This document shows, one piece after another, positions 24,683 to 33,529 of a stretch of DNA of 64,000 bases; within the stretch, counting starts at the first letter, position 1, and every line of letters starts with the position of its first letter. A program made the translations under genes and the position numbers. Source of the stretch: Acidaminococcus fermentans DSM 20731. GTDB taxonomy: Bacteria > Bacillota > Negativicutes > Acidaminococcales > Acidaminococcaceae. The notes under the pieces were generated by a model. The model saw nothing but the letters and a program-made list of their open reading frames with translations, had not been told where the DNA came from and searched no databases. Location: the NCBI RefSeq assembly GCF_000025305.1, contig NC_013740.1, forward strand, positions 310,001-374,000, in the 5' to 3' direction.

Positions 24683-25261
24683 ATGGAACTGATCATCGAC
24701 AACTACGACAGCTTTACCTACAATCTGTATCAATACATGGGCACCCTGAACCCGGACATCCAGGTAATCCGGAACGATGCCATTACAGTGGAGGGCATCC
24801 GGAAGCTTCAGCCGGACCACCTGATCCTTTCACCGGGCCCGGGACGTCCCTGTGATGCAGGGGTCTGCGAACCGGCCCTCCGGGAGCTGAAAGGGGAATT
24901 CCCCATCCTGGGAGTGTGCCTGGGCCATCAGGCCATCGGAGAAGTGTTTGGAGGGACTGTGACCTACGCCCGGCAGCTGATGCACGGGAAGCGGTCCACG
25001 GTGATCCTGGACCGGACCTCTCCTTTGTTCAGGGGCCTGCCGGAACAGATCCTGGTGGGCCGGTACCATTCCCTGGCCATCGATCCGGATACGATGCCGG
25101 AAGTGCTGAAAGCCACAGCCACTACGGCGGACGGGGAAGTGATGGCGGTGGAACACCGGGAATATCCCATCTACGGGCTCCAGTTCCATCCGGAATCCAT
25201 CCTGACCCCGGAGGGCATGACCATCATCCGGAATTTCCTGGATCTGAGAATCAGCAAATAA
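24683..25261 (+). CDS. trpG: Anthranilate synthase component II (glutamine amidotransferase)
   Basis: This class I amidotransferase supplies ammonia to TrpE. The 192-aa protein has DNYDSFTYNLYQY at the N-terminus, the nucleophile loop GVCLGHQAIGE (cysteine near residue 79), and the His-Glu pair in LQFHPESI. It starts one base after the trpE stop. In some bacteria this subunit also serves folate synthesis; here the context is tryptophan. Confidence 0.96.
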   Translation: MELIIDNYDSFTYNLYQYMGTLNPDIQVIRNDAITVEGIRKLQPDHLILSPGPGRPCDAGVCEPALRELKGEFPILGVCLGHQAIGEVFGGTVTYARQLMHGKRSTVILDRTSPLFRGLPEQILVGRYHSLAIDPDTMPEVLKATATTADGEVMAVEHREYPIYGLQFHPESILTPEGMTIIRNFLDLRISK

Positions 25262-25282
25262 CAAGCAGGAGGCATAGAAATC

Positions 25283-26305
25283 ATGATTAAGGAAGCCATT
25301 ATCAAACTGGTCAACAAAGGGGACCTGACCTGTAACGAAGCCAAAGAAGTGATGCTGGAGATCATGGGGGGGAAAACCACCCCCACCCAGAATGCGGCTT
25401 TCCTGGCAGCCCTTTCCACCAAGAGCACCAAGGCGGAAACCATCGACGAAATTTACGGCTGTGCGGAAGCCATGCGGTCTCTGGCCACGCCCGTGCCCCA
25501 TCCGGGGATGGAAGTGATGGAAATCGTGGGGACCGGCGGGGACGGCGCCCATTCCTTCAACATTTCCACCACTTCCGCCATGGTGCTGGCCGCCGGCGGG
25601 GTGAAGGTGGCCAAGCACGGGAACAGGGCTGCTTCTTCCCTGTGCGGTACTGCGGACTGTCTGGAAGCCCTGGGGGTAAATATCCAGCAGGATCCTGCCC
25701 TGGCCCTGAAGATGCTGCAGGAAACCAATTTCTGCTTCCTGTTCGCCCAGAAATACCATGCGGCCATGAAGTATGTGGGGCCCATCCGGAAGGAACTGGG
25801 GTTCCGGACGGTGTTCAACATCCTGGGGCCCCTCACCAACCCGGCCAAACCGGAAATGTTCCTGCTGGGGGTTTATGACGGATACCTGGTGGAACCCCTG
25901 GCCAAGGTGTTGTGCTCCCTGGGGGTGAAGCGGGGCCTGGTGGGCTACGGACAGGAAAAACTGGACGAAATCTCCCCCAACGGGCCCACCACCATCTGTG
26001 AACTCCGGGACGGGTACTACCGGTCTTCGGTGATCCGGCCGGAAGATTTCGGCCTGGTCCCCGGGAAGAAAGAAGACCTGATCGGGGGCGCACCGGAAGA
26101 AAACGCCCGGATTACCCGGGATATCCTGTCCGGGAAACACCAGGGCACCAAGCGGAATGCGGTGCTCCTGAATGCCGGGGCCGGCCTGTTCGTGGCCGGG
26201 AAGGCGGATACCCTTGCCGGCGGGGTGAAGCTGGCCGGGGAACTCATTGACAGCGGCAAAGCCCTGGCGGCCCTGGAAAAAGTTGTCAAAGTGAGCAACG
26301 AATAA
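25283..26305 (+). CDS. trpD: Anthranilate phosphoribosyltransferase
   Basis: TrpD joins anthranilate to PRPP. The 340-aa protein has the phosphate-binding loop [17 protein letters not shown] (near residues 79-95), [15 protein letters not shown] and the [19 protein letters not shown] segment. Separate from trpG, unlike the fused enterobacterial form. Start follows AGGAGG. Confidence 0.96.
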   Translation: MIKEAIIKLVNKGDLTCNEAKEVMLEIMGGKTTPTQNAAFLAALSTKSTKAETIDEIYGCAEAMRSLATPVPHPGMEVMEIVGTGGDGAHSFNISTTSAMVLAAGGVKVAKHGNRAASSLCGTADCLEALGVNIQQDPALALKMLQETNFCFLFAQKYHAAMKYVGPIRKELGFRTVFNILGPLTNPAKPEMFLLGVYDGYLVEPLAKVLCSLGVKRGLVGYGQEKLDEISPNGPTTICELRDGYYRSSVIRPEDFGLVPGKKEDLIGGAPEENARITRDILSGKHQGTKRNAVLLNAGAGLFVAGKADTLAGGVKLAGELIDSGKALAALEKVVKVSNE

Positions 26306-26321
26306 ACGGAAGGTGGGGAAC

Positions 26322-27107
26322 ATGATCCTGGATACCCTGGCAGAAGCCACCCGGCAGCGGGTGGAAAAACAGAAAAAGGAAAAGGATTTCTTCACCCTCC
26401 GGCGGGAAGCGGAAGCTCTGCCCCGGGACCGGGCCGGCTGCTTCCGGAAGGCTCTGGAGAAACCGGGACTGAACTTCATTACTGAAGTGAAGAAAGCCTC
26501 TCCTTCCAAAGGGCTCATTGCCCTGGATTTCCCCTATGTGGCCATTGCCCGACAGTATGAAGCCCTGGGCGCCGCCGCCATTTCCGTCCTGACGGAAACG
26601 GATCATTTCCTGGGCAGCGACCGGTATCTCCGGGAAATCCGCCAGGCGGTGGCAACACCCCTGCTCCGGAAGGACTTCACCATCGATGCCTACATGGTGG
26701 TCCAGGCCAGGACCCTGGGGGCTGATGCCATCCTGCTGATCGCCGCCATTCTCAGCGACAGCCAGCTGGAGGAATACCGGCTGATGGCAGAAAGCCTGGG
26801 GATGGATGCCCTGGTGGAAGCCCATGATGAAGAAGAGGTGGAACGGGCCCTCCGGTCCGGGGCCCGGGTCCTGGGGGTGAACAACCGGAACCTGAAGGAT
26901 TTCACTGTGGACATCGGCAACAGCCTCCGGCTCCGGCCCCGGGTACCGAAAAACATCCCCTTTGTGGCGGAAAGCGGCATCAAAAGCCGGCAACAGACCG
27001 CAGCCCTGGAACAGGCGGGGGTCAACGGGGTGCTGATCGGGGAAACCCTTATGCGGAGCCCGGACATGAAAGCCGCCCTGGCGGAACTGCGGGGTGAGAT
27101 CCTGTGA
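26322..27107 (+). CDS. trpC: Indole-3-glycerol-phosphate synthase
   Basis: TrpC closes the indole ring. The 261-aa TIM barrel shows FITEVKKASPSKG (catalytic lysine, near residue 50), ISVLTETDHFLGS, LLRKDFTIDAYM and VNNRNLKDF. ATG at 26322 follows GGAAGGTGGGG; the in-frame GTG at 26313 overlaps that site. It overlaps trpF by four bases (GTGA). Confidence 0.96.
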   Translation: MILDTLAEATRQRVEKQKKEKDFFTLRREAEALPRDRAGCFRKALEKPGLNFITEVKKASPSKGLIALDFPYVAIARQYEALGAAAISVLTETDHFLGSDRYLREIRQAVATPLLRKDFTIDAYMVVQARTLGADAILLIAAILSDSQLEEYRLMAESLGMDALVEAHDEEEVERALRSGARVLGVNNRNLKDFTVDIGNSLRLRPRVPKNIPFVAESGIKSRQQTAALEQAGVNGVLIGETLMRSPDMKAALAELRGEIL

Positions 27108-27730
27108 CGAAGATCAAGCTCTGCGGTCTCCGGCGGCTGGAAGATGTGGCCATGGTGAACCGGGCCAGACCGGACTATGCCGGCTTCGTGTTCGCTCCCG
27201 GGAAACGGCAGGTGACGGCGGATGAAGCGGAAATCCTCCGTCAGCAGCTGGATCCGGCCATTGCCGCGGTGGGAGTCTTTGTGAAGGCCCCTGTGGAAGA
27301 GGCGGTGGCCCTGGCCAACCGGGGCATCATCCAGCTGATCCAGCTCCATGGGGACGAAGAGGAAGCCTATGTAAAAGAACTCCGATGGCGGACGAAGGCT
27401 TCCATCATCCGGGTACTCCGGGTCCGGGGACCGGAAAGCCTCCGGGATCTGGACCGGTATGACTGTGATTATTTCCTGCTGGACACGTTTTCCGGGAACG
27501 CCTTTGGCGGGGTGGGACGGACCTTCGACCACAGCCTGCTCCGGCAGGTCCGGTTCCCCAGACCATTTTTCCTGGCCGGGGGACTGGATCCGGAAAATGT
27601 GAAGGCAGCCATTGAACAGGTGGGTCCCTACGGGGTGGACACCAGCAGCGGCATCGAAACCGCTGGCAGAAAAGACGAAACCAAGATCCGCGCTTTCGTA
27701 AGCGCTGTAAGAAAAGAGGAAAAACCATGA
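27104..27730 (+). CDS. trpF: Phosphoribosylanthranilate isomerase
   Basis: TrpF catalyses the Amadori rearrangement between TrpD and TrpC. The 208-aa protein has [11 protein letters not shown] (catalytic cysteine near residue 7), [14 protein letters not shown] and [15 protein letters not shown] at the phosphate site. It starts with GTG within the trpC stop and overlaps trpB by four bases. Not fused to trpC. Confidence 0.95.
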   Translation: MTKIKLCGLRRLEDVAMVNRARPDYAGFVFAPGKRQVTADEAEILRQQLDPAIAAVGVFVKAPVEEAVALANRGIIQLIQLHGDEEEAYVKELRWRTKASIIRVLRVRGPESLRDLDRYDCDYFLLDTFSGNAFGGVGRTFDHSLLRQVRFPRPFFLAGGLDPENVKAAIEQVGPYGVDTSSGIETAGRKDETKIRAFVSAVRKEEKP

Positions 27731-28911
27731 GCAAAGGAAGATTTGGCAGACACGGCGGCCAGTATGTATCGGAAACCCTGATGAACGCAGTGCTGCAGCT
27801 GGAAGAAGCCTACAACCGTTTCAAGGATGATCCGGAATTTCTCCAGGAACTCCGGACCCTGTACCATGACTATGCCAACCGGCCCAGCCTGCTGTACTAT
27901 GCGGAAAAAATGACCAAAGACCTGGGAGGCGCCAAGATCTACCTGAAACGGGAAGATCTGAACCATACCGGAGCCCACAAGATCAACAATGCCCTGGGCC
28001 AGTGCCTGCTGGCCAAAAAGATGGGGAAGAAACGGGTCATCGCCGAAACCGGCGCCGGCCAGCACGGGGTGGCCACGGCTACGGTGGCGGCTCTGATGGG
28101 GCTGGAATGTGAAGTGTACATGGGCAGGGAAGACACCATCCGCCAGGCCCTGAACGTGTACCGGATGGAACTCCTGGGAGCCAAAGTGGTCCCTGTGACC
28201 ACCGGCACCGGTACCCTGAAGGACGCAGTCAGCGAGGCCATGCGGGATTGGTGCACCAATGTGGAAGACACCTTCTATGTGCTGGGATCCTGCATGGGGC
28301 CTCACCCCTATCCCACCATCGTCCGTGACTTCCAGAAAGTCATCGGGGAAGAAGTGAAGGCCCAGATTCTGGAAAAGGAAGGCCGGCTGCCCGATGTGGT
28401 CATGGCCTGCGTAGGGGGCGGCAGCAATGCCATCGGCCTGTTCTATGATTTCATCCCGGACAGGGATGTCCAGCTGATCGGAGTGGAAGCGGCCGGCCGG
28501 GGCGTGAATACGGCGGAAACCGCCGCCACCATCGCCCGGGGGAAACCGGGGATCTTCCACGGGATGGAATCCTATTTCCTCCAGGATGAAGACGGGCAGA
28601 TCGCTCCGGTGTATTCCATTTCCGCCGGACTGGATTACCCGGGCATCGGGCCGGAACACGCCAATCTGTACGATACCGGCCGGGCCCAGTATGTGCCCAT
28701 AACCGATGATGAATCCGTAGAGGCTTTTGAATATCTGTCCCGGACGGAAGGAATCATTCCCGCCATTGAAAGTGCCCATGCCGTGGCCTATGCCATGAAA
28801 CTGGCACCCACCCTGCCCAAGGACAAGATCATTGTGGTGAATCTGTCCGGCCGGGGGGACAAGGACGTGGCTGCCATTGCCAGATACAAGGGGGTTGACC
28901 TGCATGACTAG
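27727..28911 (+). CDS. trpB: Tryptophan synthase beta subunit
   Basis: TrpB joins indole and serine using pyridoxal phosphate. The 394-aa protein has the PLP-lysine motif [13 protein letters not shown] (near residues 80-92), [11 protein letters not shown] and the phosphate loop [10 protein letters not shown]. This is the standard TrpB1 form. It overlaps trpF and trpA. Confidence 0.97.
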   Translation: MSKGRFGRHGGQYVSETLMNAVLQLEEAYNRFKDDPEFLQELRTLYHDYANRPSLLYYAEKMTKDLGGAKIYLKREDLNHTGAHKINNALGQCLLAKKMGKKRVIAETGAGQHGVATATVAALMGLECEVYMGREDTIRQALNVYRMELLGAKVVPVTTGTGTLKDAVSEAMRDWCTNVEDTFYVLGSCMGPHPYPTIVRDFQKVIGEEVKAQILEKEGRLPDVVMACVGGGSNAIGLFYDFIPDRDVQLIGVEAAGRGVNTAETAATIARGKPGIFHGMESYFLQDEDGQIAPVYSISAGLDYPGIGPEHANLYDTGRAQYVPITDDESVEAFEYLSRTEGIIPAIESAHAVAYAMKLAPTLPKDKIIVVNLSGRGDKDVAAIARYKGVDLHD

Positions 28912-29686
28912 GATTACTGATGCATTCAAGAAACAGGGGAAGCTGTTCATTCCCTTCATTACCGCCGGGGATCCGGACCTGGCCACTACGGAAAAACTGA
29001 TCTATGCCATGGAAGAAGCGGGGGCCGGCCTCATTGAAATCGGCATCCCTTTTTCTGATCCCACTGCGGAAGGACCGGTGATCCTGGAAGCGGATACCCG
29101 GGCCCTGGCTGCCGGGACCAAAATCAAGGACATCTTTGCCATGCTGGCCCGGGTCCGGGAAAAGACCCGGATCCCCATGGTGTTCCTGACCTATGCGAAC
29201 CCCATCTTCACCTACGGCCGGGACAAGTTCTTCCAGCAGTGCCGGGATGTGGAGATCGACGGGGTCATCGTTCCCGATGTACCTTTTGAAGAAAAGGCCA
29301 CCATCGCTCCGGAAGCGGAAAAATACGGGGTGGAGATCATCTCCATGATCGCCCCCACCTCCCATCAGCGGATCCAGATGATTGCCAAAGAAGCCCAGGG
29401 GTACATCTACCTGGTTTCCTCTTTGGGAGTCACCGGGGTGCGGAAAGAGATTACCACCAACCTGAAGGAAATCGTGGAGAAGATCCGGGAAGTGTCCGAC
29501 AAACCCATTGCCGTGGGCTTCGGGATCTCCACCCCGGAACAGGCCAGGGAAATGGCGGCAATCAGCGACGGAGCCATCGTGGGCAGCGCCATCGTGAAAC
29601 TCTGTGCCCAGTACGGCAAAGACTGCGTGGAGCCGGTGAAGCAGTACGTAAAGAAAATGGCGGAGGCCGTGGACGAGGCGAAGTGA
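28904..29686 (+). CDS. trpA: Tryptophan synthase alpha subunit
   Basis: TrpA cleaves indole-3-glycerol phosphate to release indole to TrpB. The 260-aa barrel has [21 protein letters not shown] with the catalytic Glu and Asp (near residues 47 and 58) and [22 protein letters not shown]. The ATG at 28904 overlaps the trpB end by eight bases; an upstream in-frame ATG at 28877 lies inside trpB. Last gene of the operon. Confidence 0.96.
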   Translation: MTRITDAFKKQGKLFIPFITAGDPDLATTEKLIYAMEEAGAGLIEIGIPFSDPTAEGPVILEADTRALAAGTKIKDIFAMLARVREKTRIPMVFLTYANPIFTYGRDKFFQQCRDVEIDGVIVPDVPFEEKATIAPEAEKYGVEIISMIAPTSHQRIQMIAKEAQGYIYLVSSLGVTGVRKEITTNLKEIVEKIREVSDKPIAVGFGISTPEQAREMAAISDGAIVGSAIVKLCAQYGKDCVEPVKQYVKKMAEAVDEAK

Positions 29687-29690
29687 AGAG

Positions 29691-29714
29691 GGGCTGTTGC
29701 TTCTGCAACAGCCC
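29691..29714 (+). terminator. GCTGTTGC-family hairpin after trpA
   Basis: GGGCTGTTGC pairs perfectly with GCAACAGCCC around TTCT. There is no T-run, so it may be an mRNA 3' end protector rather than a terminator. Confidence 0.65.
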
Positions 29715-29717
29715 TGC

Positions 29718-29745
29718 CAACGGTCAGCTGTCAACGGTCAACGGC
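29718..29745. repeat. Heptamer array 3 (four 7-bp units)
   Basis: Units CAACGGT, CAGCTGT, CAACGGT and CAACGGC fill 28 bases, three bases after the trpA hairpin. Not coding. Confidence 0.8.
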
Positions 29746-29791
29746 CGGATGATAAAATTTGCGGGTAAATTTTTATGAAAACAGGTCGGAT

Positions 29792-29875
29792 CCGTAGGGG
29801 CTGCACGCCGGGCAGCCCGCCGCGCCATCGTCTGATCGGGTGTCCTGCGGGACGCCGGGCCTGCGTCCCCTACGG
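29792..29875. repeat. 84-bp GC-rich element with inverted ends
   Basis: CCGTAGGGG at the left end (29792-29800) is the reverse complement of CCCCTACGG at the right end (29867-29875). The inside is very GC-rich (CGCCGGGCAGCCCGCCGCGCC). It resembles a short mobile or amplified palindromic unit. Apart from the listed hairpins and repeats I see nothing coding in 29687-30069. Confidence 0.6.
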
Positions 29876-29933
29876 TTTTATCCAATAAAAAGAACCTGGA
29901 CGAAGGATGGGTTCTGTCCAATGGCTGCTGACA

Positions 29934-29987
29934 AAAAGGGGTTGCAGCACGTGTGTGGTTTTTACACGTGCAACATCCCCTTTTTCT
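29934..29987 (+). terminator. Terminator-like hairpin before the LCP gene
   Basis: AAAAAGGGGTTGCAGCACGTGT pairs, with one bulge, with ACACGTGCAACATCCCCTTTTT. A GCTGACA motif precedes it, as at 20232. Confidence 0.8.
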
Positions 29988-30016
29988 TGTGCATCAATCT
30001 CTTTTTACGGTATAAT
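29987..30016 (+). promoter_or_regulatory. Promoter of the LCP gene
   Basis: TTGTGC (29987-29992), an 18-base spacer and perfect TATAAT (30011-30016). Confidence 0.6.
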
Positions 30017-30069
30017 AAAAATAAAAGAGGGAAACAACCACAAACTGTAACGTTTAAAGGAGATCCATC

Positions 30070-31446
30070 ATGCTGGCAAAATATAAAGCGCTGATTGCAG
30101 GAATAACGGCCCTTGTGGTGGCAGTGGCGGGATTTTTCCTGCTGGGACAGGAGAAAAAAACGGATCCCGGCCAGACGGCCCAGATCCATGGGAAACGGAA
30201 CATCCTGGTGCTGGGGGTGGACCGGCGGACCGGGGACACTGGCCGGTCCGACACCCTGTTTGTGACCATGCTGGATACGTCCCGGAACCAGGCGGCTCTG
30301 CTGTCCATTCCCCGGGATACCCTGGTGCCCATTCCCGGCCACGGATGGGACAAGGTGAACCATGTCTATGCCTACGGAGGCCAGGAACTGAGCCGGAAGA
30401 CCCTGGAGAACTTCCTGGGGATCCGGATCAGCAATTATGTGCTGGTGGATTTCCAGGGATTCATCAAACTGGTGGATGCCATCGGCGGGGTGGATATCGA
30501 TGTGGAAAAGCCCATGCAGTACACGGATCCCTACGATGGGGAAAAGGGCCTGGTGATCAGTCTCCAGCCGGGAAAACAGCATATGGACGGAACCACGGCC
30601 ATCCAGTACGTCCGGTACCGGGATGAGGAAGGGGACATCGGCCGGGTGGTCCGGCAGCAGAAATTCATGAAGGCGGTGTTCGCCAGGCTCCGGTCCGCCA
30701 GCCTGCTGACCCGGGCTCCGGAAATCGCCCATACCCTGTACCAGAGCATCGACACGGATCTTTCCGTGACGGACCTGGCTTCTCTGCTGGTGACCTTTGC
30801 CAAGAACGTATCCGGCACCTCCCAGCTGGAAACCGCCATGGTCCAGGGGAGTCCCGCCTATATTGATGACCTCAGCTACTGGATCCCCAATATGACGGCC
30901 CTGCGCCAGCAGGTGGCCCGGCTCCAGGGCGAGGAGCCCGGGGAAGGATACCGGCTGGCCGCCCAGGCCGCCAAGAAAAAGTATGATGAACTGCTGGGGA
31001 CCAACAGTGCCGCCGGCAGCGGAGAAAAACGGAAAATCGAAATCAGGAGCCAGGAACTGAAGAAGGCGGTGGAGCAGTCCCGGAAAATGGATGGGGAAAA
31101 GGCGGGGATGCCGGCAGGAAACGGCAGCAGCGCCGCCAGGGAAAGAACGGCACCCAATCTGCCGCCGCCTCCTCAAAAAAACCTCAAGGCATCCCTGGTG
31201 AACTGCAGCGGCAATCCCCGCTATGGGGTGGAAGCCGCCAATGATGCCCGGAATGCGGGATTTTCCATTGTCAGCATCACCAATGGCAGCCCCATGGACC
31301 GGACCCAGGTGCTGATCAACGCCGGCAGCACGGCAGCAGAGGAACGGACCGGGGCCCTGCCTTTCGACTTCCAGCTGATCCAGGGAGCGGTAAGCCCCAG
31401 CAGCGGGGATGTGGTGATCTATGTGGGGAAGGATTATGGGAAGTAG
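30070..31446 (+). CDS. LytR-CpsA-Psr (LCP) family protein with LytR_C domain
   Basis: LCP proteins transfer glycopolymers from lipid carriers to peptidoglycan. The 458-aa protein has one N-terminal span (about residues 9-25), an LCP domain (about 42-200; ILVLGVDRRTG, GRSDTLFVTM, LLSIPRDTLVPIPG), a charged linker, and a C-terminal LytR_C domain (about 372-458). Catalytic arginines of the family are visible in SIPRDT. Single-gene unit with its own promoter and terminator. The wall ligand in this organism is unknown. Confidence 0.9.
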   Translation: MLAKYKALIAGITALVVAVAGFFLLGQEKKTDPGQTAQIHGKRNILVLGVDRRTGDTGRSDTLFVTMLDTSRNQAALLSIPRDTLVPIPGHGWDKVNHVYAYGGQELSRKTLENFLGIRISNYVLVDFQGFIKLVDAIGGVDIDVEKPMQYTDPYDGEKGLVISLQPGKQHMDGTTAIQYVRYRDEEGDIGRVVRQQKFMKAVFARLRSASLLTRAPEIAHTLYQSIDTDLSVTDLASLLVTFAKNVSGTSQLETAMVQGSPAYIDDLSYWIPNMTALRQQVARLQGEEPGEGYRLAAQAAKKKYDELLGTNSAAGSGEKRKIEIRSQELKKAVEQSRKMDGEKAGMPAGNGSSAARERTAPNLPPPPQKNLKASLVNCSGNPRYGVEAANDARNAGFSIVSITNGSPMDRTQVLINAGSTAAEERTGALPFDFQLIQGAVSPSSGDVVIYVGKDYGK

Positions 31447-31475
31447 GGGTGCTGCCCAAGTAACACCCCTTTTTT
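31446..31475 (+). terminator. Terminator after the LCP gene
   Basis: GGGGTG and CACCCC pair around a 12-base loop, followed by TTTTTT. Confidence 0.8.
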
Positions 31476-31539
31476 ACCCTACTAACAGCATATGAATTCA
31501 CCAATAAATAAAAAAACTATGAAAAAACAGAAAATAATC

Positions 31540-31568
31540 TTGCATATTGTATACAAGCGTGTTATAAT
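31540..31568 (+). promoter_or_regulatory. Promoter with TTGTATACAA operator in the spacer
   Basis: TTGCAT (31540-31545), 17 bases and TATAAT (31563-31568). The perfect palindrome TTGTATACAA (31547-31556) sits inside the spacer, an ideal site for a repressor. The same palindrome occurs at 31958, and a spaced form at 44018. Confidence 0.75.
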
Positions 31569-31574
31569 GTTCCT

Positions 31575-31628
31575 GTAAGTTGAAGTTGCCCCTCATTTGG
31601 CCCTTGTTTTACAGGGGCTTTTTTTTTA
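31575..31628 (+). ncRNA. Candidate short RNA or attenuated leader
   Basis: Between the promoter at 31540 and a nine-T run lie only about 50 bases. GCCCCT (31588-31593) with AGGGGC (31613-31618) makes a terminator. CCTGTAA (31572-31578) can instead pair with TTACAGG (31609-31615), which would break that terminator. It could be a small RNA or a leader for the 59-aa gene downstream. Confidence 0.5.
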
Positions 31629-31725
31629 TGCTTTTTCGGGAAGGGTTTGTGAAAAATGAGTCAATTGAAGAAAATAAAGTATGCTATAATGGCAATACTG
31701 TAAATAAAGGGAAGAGGGGAAGCCT

Positions 31726-31905
31726 GTGGGATTTGAAGAAATACTCCAACTGCTGATGGATGTACTCTTTCCTCCGACCCTGGGATTCCTGTTCCGGCTG
31801 GATGTGGAGCTGACCATAGCGGCTTTCCTCCTTACTACGGCGTTCTATGTGGTCCTGGTGGTACCGCTGTTCTATCTGTACATCCGGATGGGTGGGATGC
31901 TGTAG
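31726..31905 (+). CDS. 59-aa membrane protein of unknown function
   Basis: A short gene starting with GTG, about seven bases after GAGGGG. The product begins MGFEEILQLLMDVLFPPTLG, then a charged point (FRLDVE) and one strong span (LTIAAFLLTTAFYVVLVVPL, about residues 28-49), ending YLYIRMGGML. An extended -10 box TGCTATAAT lies at 31682-31690, supporting real transcription. I recognise no family. It lies between two TTGTATACAA sites and upstream of the AroE-TRAP operon, which has its own promoter. Confidence 0.6.
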   Translation: MGFEEILQLLMDVLFPPTLGFLFRLDVELTIAAFLLTTAFYVVLVVPLFYLYIRMGGML

Positions 31906-31913
31906 GGGAGCCA

Positions 31914-31942
31914 TTGACAAAACGGAGTTACACGCCTAAAAT
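31914..31942 (+). promoter_or_regulatory. Promoter of the aroE-TRAP operon
   Basis: Near-perfect TTGACA (31914-31919), 17-base spacer and TAAAAT (31937-31942). Confidence 0.85.
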
Positions 31943-31957
31943 GGGAACCATAACAAA

Positions 31958-31967
31958 TTGTATACAA
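31958..31967. promoter_or_regulatory. TTGTATACAA operator downstream of the aroE promoter
   Basis: A perfect ten-base palindrome about ten bases after the expected transcription start. A small hairpin GCGGGA/TCCCGC (31971-31985) follows. Sites with central GTATAC are common for FCD-type GntR repressors (family knowledge). Confidence 0.65.
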
Positions 31968-32011
31968 AATGCGGGATTGTCCCGCAGAGCAGGAAAGTAG
32001 GATGGTAGAAA

Positions 32012-32878
32012 ATGCATATCGATATCCATACCCGGTTCATAACCCTGTTGGGAGATCCCCTGGCCCAGTCCTTTGCGGCCCGGATGCAGAACCGGGGCTA
32101 TGAGGCGGCCGGGCTGAACCTGGTGTACTTCTACACCATCACCGGCCAGGAACACCTGGGTGACATTGTGAACGGGCTACGGTACATGCCCGTTGCCGGG
32201 TTTGCTGTTACAAAGCCCAACAAGGTAAAAGTGCTGGAATATCTGGATGAACTGGATCCCCTCTGCCGGAAAATGGGCTCCAGCAACACGGTGGTGAAGC
32301 TGCCGGACGGGCGGCTGAAGGGATACAATACCGACGGTACGGGCTTTTACACGGCACTGACGGAAGCCGGCATCGACGTGACGAAGGAAAGGTTTTTCTG
32401 CTTCGGCAGCGGCGGCGCCGGCCGGGCCATGTGCTCGGTGCTGGCCTATCATGGTGCGACGAAGATCTGGATCACGGACCTGTTTCCGGAAAGTGCCCGC
32501 AGCCTGGTGGAAGACATCAACAAAAACTTCGCCCCGGTGGCCGAAATGGTTCCCTATGAGGATTTCTCCAAAGTGGGAGAAGCCACAGTGGTGTTGAACG
32601 CCAGCGGCGTGGGCATGGGGCAGAGCATCGGGAAAACGCCCCTGCCCCCGGAATTCATCCAAAAGGACCAGTTCTATTTCGACGCCTGTTACAACCCGGC
32701 CCGGACCCGGTTCCTGGAAAATGCGGAAAAGGCCGGCTGCCGGGTCATGAACGGCCTCACCATGAGTCTGTACCAGGGCACGGCCCAGGTGGAACTGTGG
32801 TCGGGGCAGAAGGCACCGGAGGAAGCCATGCGCCGGGAACTGGAGAAGATCCTGGAAGAAAAGAAGCAGCAGGACTGA
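32012..32878 (+). CDS. Shikimate/quinate dehydrogenase family protein (AroE/YdiB-like)
   Basis: NAD(P)-dependent dehydrogenase of the shikimate family, 288 aa. It shows VTKPNK with the catalytic lysine (K71), NTDGTG with D108, and a Rossmann loop GSGGAGRAM. The substrate-binding SxS motif reads S20-F-A22, losing the second serine, and the segment MQNRGYEAAGLN recalls YdiB. It is transcribed with a TRAP transporter, so a catabolic or salvage role on imported quinate- or shikimate-like acids is likelier than the biosynthetic step. An in-frame TAG just upstream fixes the start. Confidence 0.85.
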   Translation: MHIDIHTRFITLLGDPLAQSFAARMQNRGYEAAGLNLVYFYTITGQEHLGDIVNGLRYMPVAGFAVTKPNKVKVLEYLDELDPLCRKMGSSNTVVKLPDGRLKGYNTDGTGFYTALTEAGIDVTKERFFCFGSGGAGRAMCSVLAYHGATKIWITDLFPESARSLVEDINKNFAPVAEMVPYEDFSKVGEATVVLNASGVGMGQSIGKTPLPPEFIQKDQFYFDACYNPARTRFLENAEKAGCRVMNGLTMSLYQGTAQVELWSGQKAPEEAMRRELEKILEEKKQQD

Positions 32879-32906
32879 GGGTCCTGCCCCCAAGCAGGAA
32901 AGTAGA

Positions 32907-33527
32907 ATGGAGAGTATGATGATGGAAAATGTGAAGGAAAGCAGCAAGGCAGTACAACAAAAGAATTCTTTGAACGCTCTGATCCACTGGCTGGATCTGC
33001 ACCTGGAAGAGACTTTTCTGGTGGTGATGCTGGTTCTCATTGCCGGCGTGACCATGCTCCAGGTCATTGTCCGGAAAATCCCCGGCATGGCCTCTCTCAC
33101 CTGGGCAGAAGAACTGTGCCGGTTCCTGTGGATCTGGAGCGTTTTTCTGTCCCTGCCCTATACCATCCGGACGGACAGCATGCTCCGGGTGGGGGTGCTG
33201 AAGGATCTGCTGCCGGAAACCCTCCGGAAGGTGCTGAACCTGGCGGTGGACGGCATTACCCTGGGCTGCATGAGTGTCCTGGGGCTCTATGGGGTGGAAG
33301 TGGTTTCCGTCATCGGGGAAAGCCATGAGATTTCCCCGGCCATGCAGTGGCCCATGGCGTTTGTGTACAGCTTCATGGTATTGGGCTTTTTCCTGGCGGC
33401 GCTGCGGGCCGTCCAGATGCTCTGGTTCCATGTCCAGCATCTCCAGGAACCGGAACTGTCCACCCTGGAACAGACTCTCCGGGATGCAGCCGATGAAACG
33501 GCACTGGCCCAGGAAGGAGATGACTGA
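32907..33527 (+). CDS. TRAP transporter small permease (DctQ family)
   Basis: This small membrane subunit of a tripartite ATP-independent periplasmic transporter supports the large permease. The 206-aa protein has four spans and the DctQ motif AEELCRFLWIWSVFL near residues 68-82. Ribosome site AGGAAAG; the segment AGCAGGAAAGTAG is repeated before the AroE-like gene. It lies 28 bases after that gene in one operon. Confidence 0.9.
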   Translation: MESMMMENVKESSKAVQQKNSLNALIHWLDLHLEETFLVVMLVLIAGVTMLQVIVRKIPGMASLTWAEELCRFLWIWSVFLSLPYTIRTDSMLRVGVLKDLLPETLRKVLNLAVDGITLGCMSVLGLYGVEVVSVIGESHEISPAMQWPMAFVYSFMVLGFFLAALRAVQMLWFHVQHLQEPELSTLEQTLRDAADETALAQEGDD

Positions 33528-33529
33528 CG

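Noticed and set aside
29724-29921. 65-aa minus-strand frame after trpA
   Set aside because: Its sequence is made of repeat and palindrome DNA, it has an arginine/alanine-rich composition and it lacks a ribosome site.
32002-32103. 33-codon frame overlapping the start of the AroE-like gene
   Set aside because: The ATG in AGTAGGATGG is out of frame with the AroE-like gene, the product is unrecognisable, and the overlap looks accidental.
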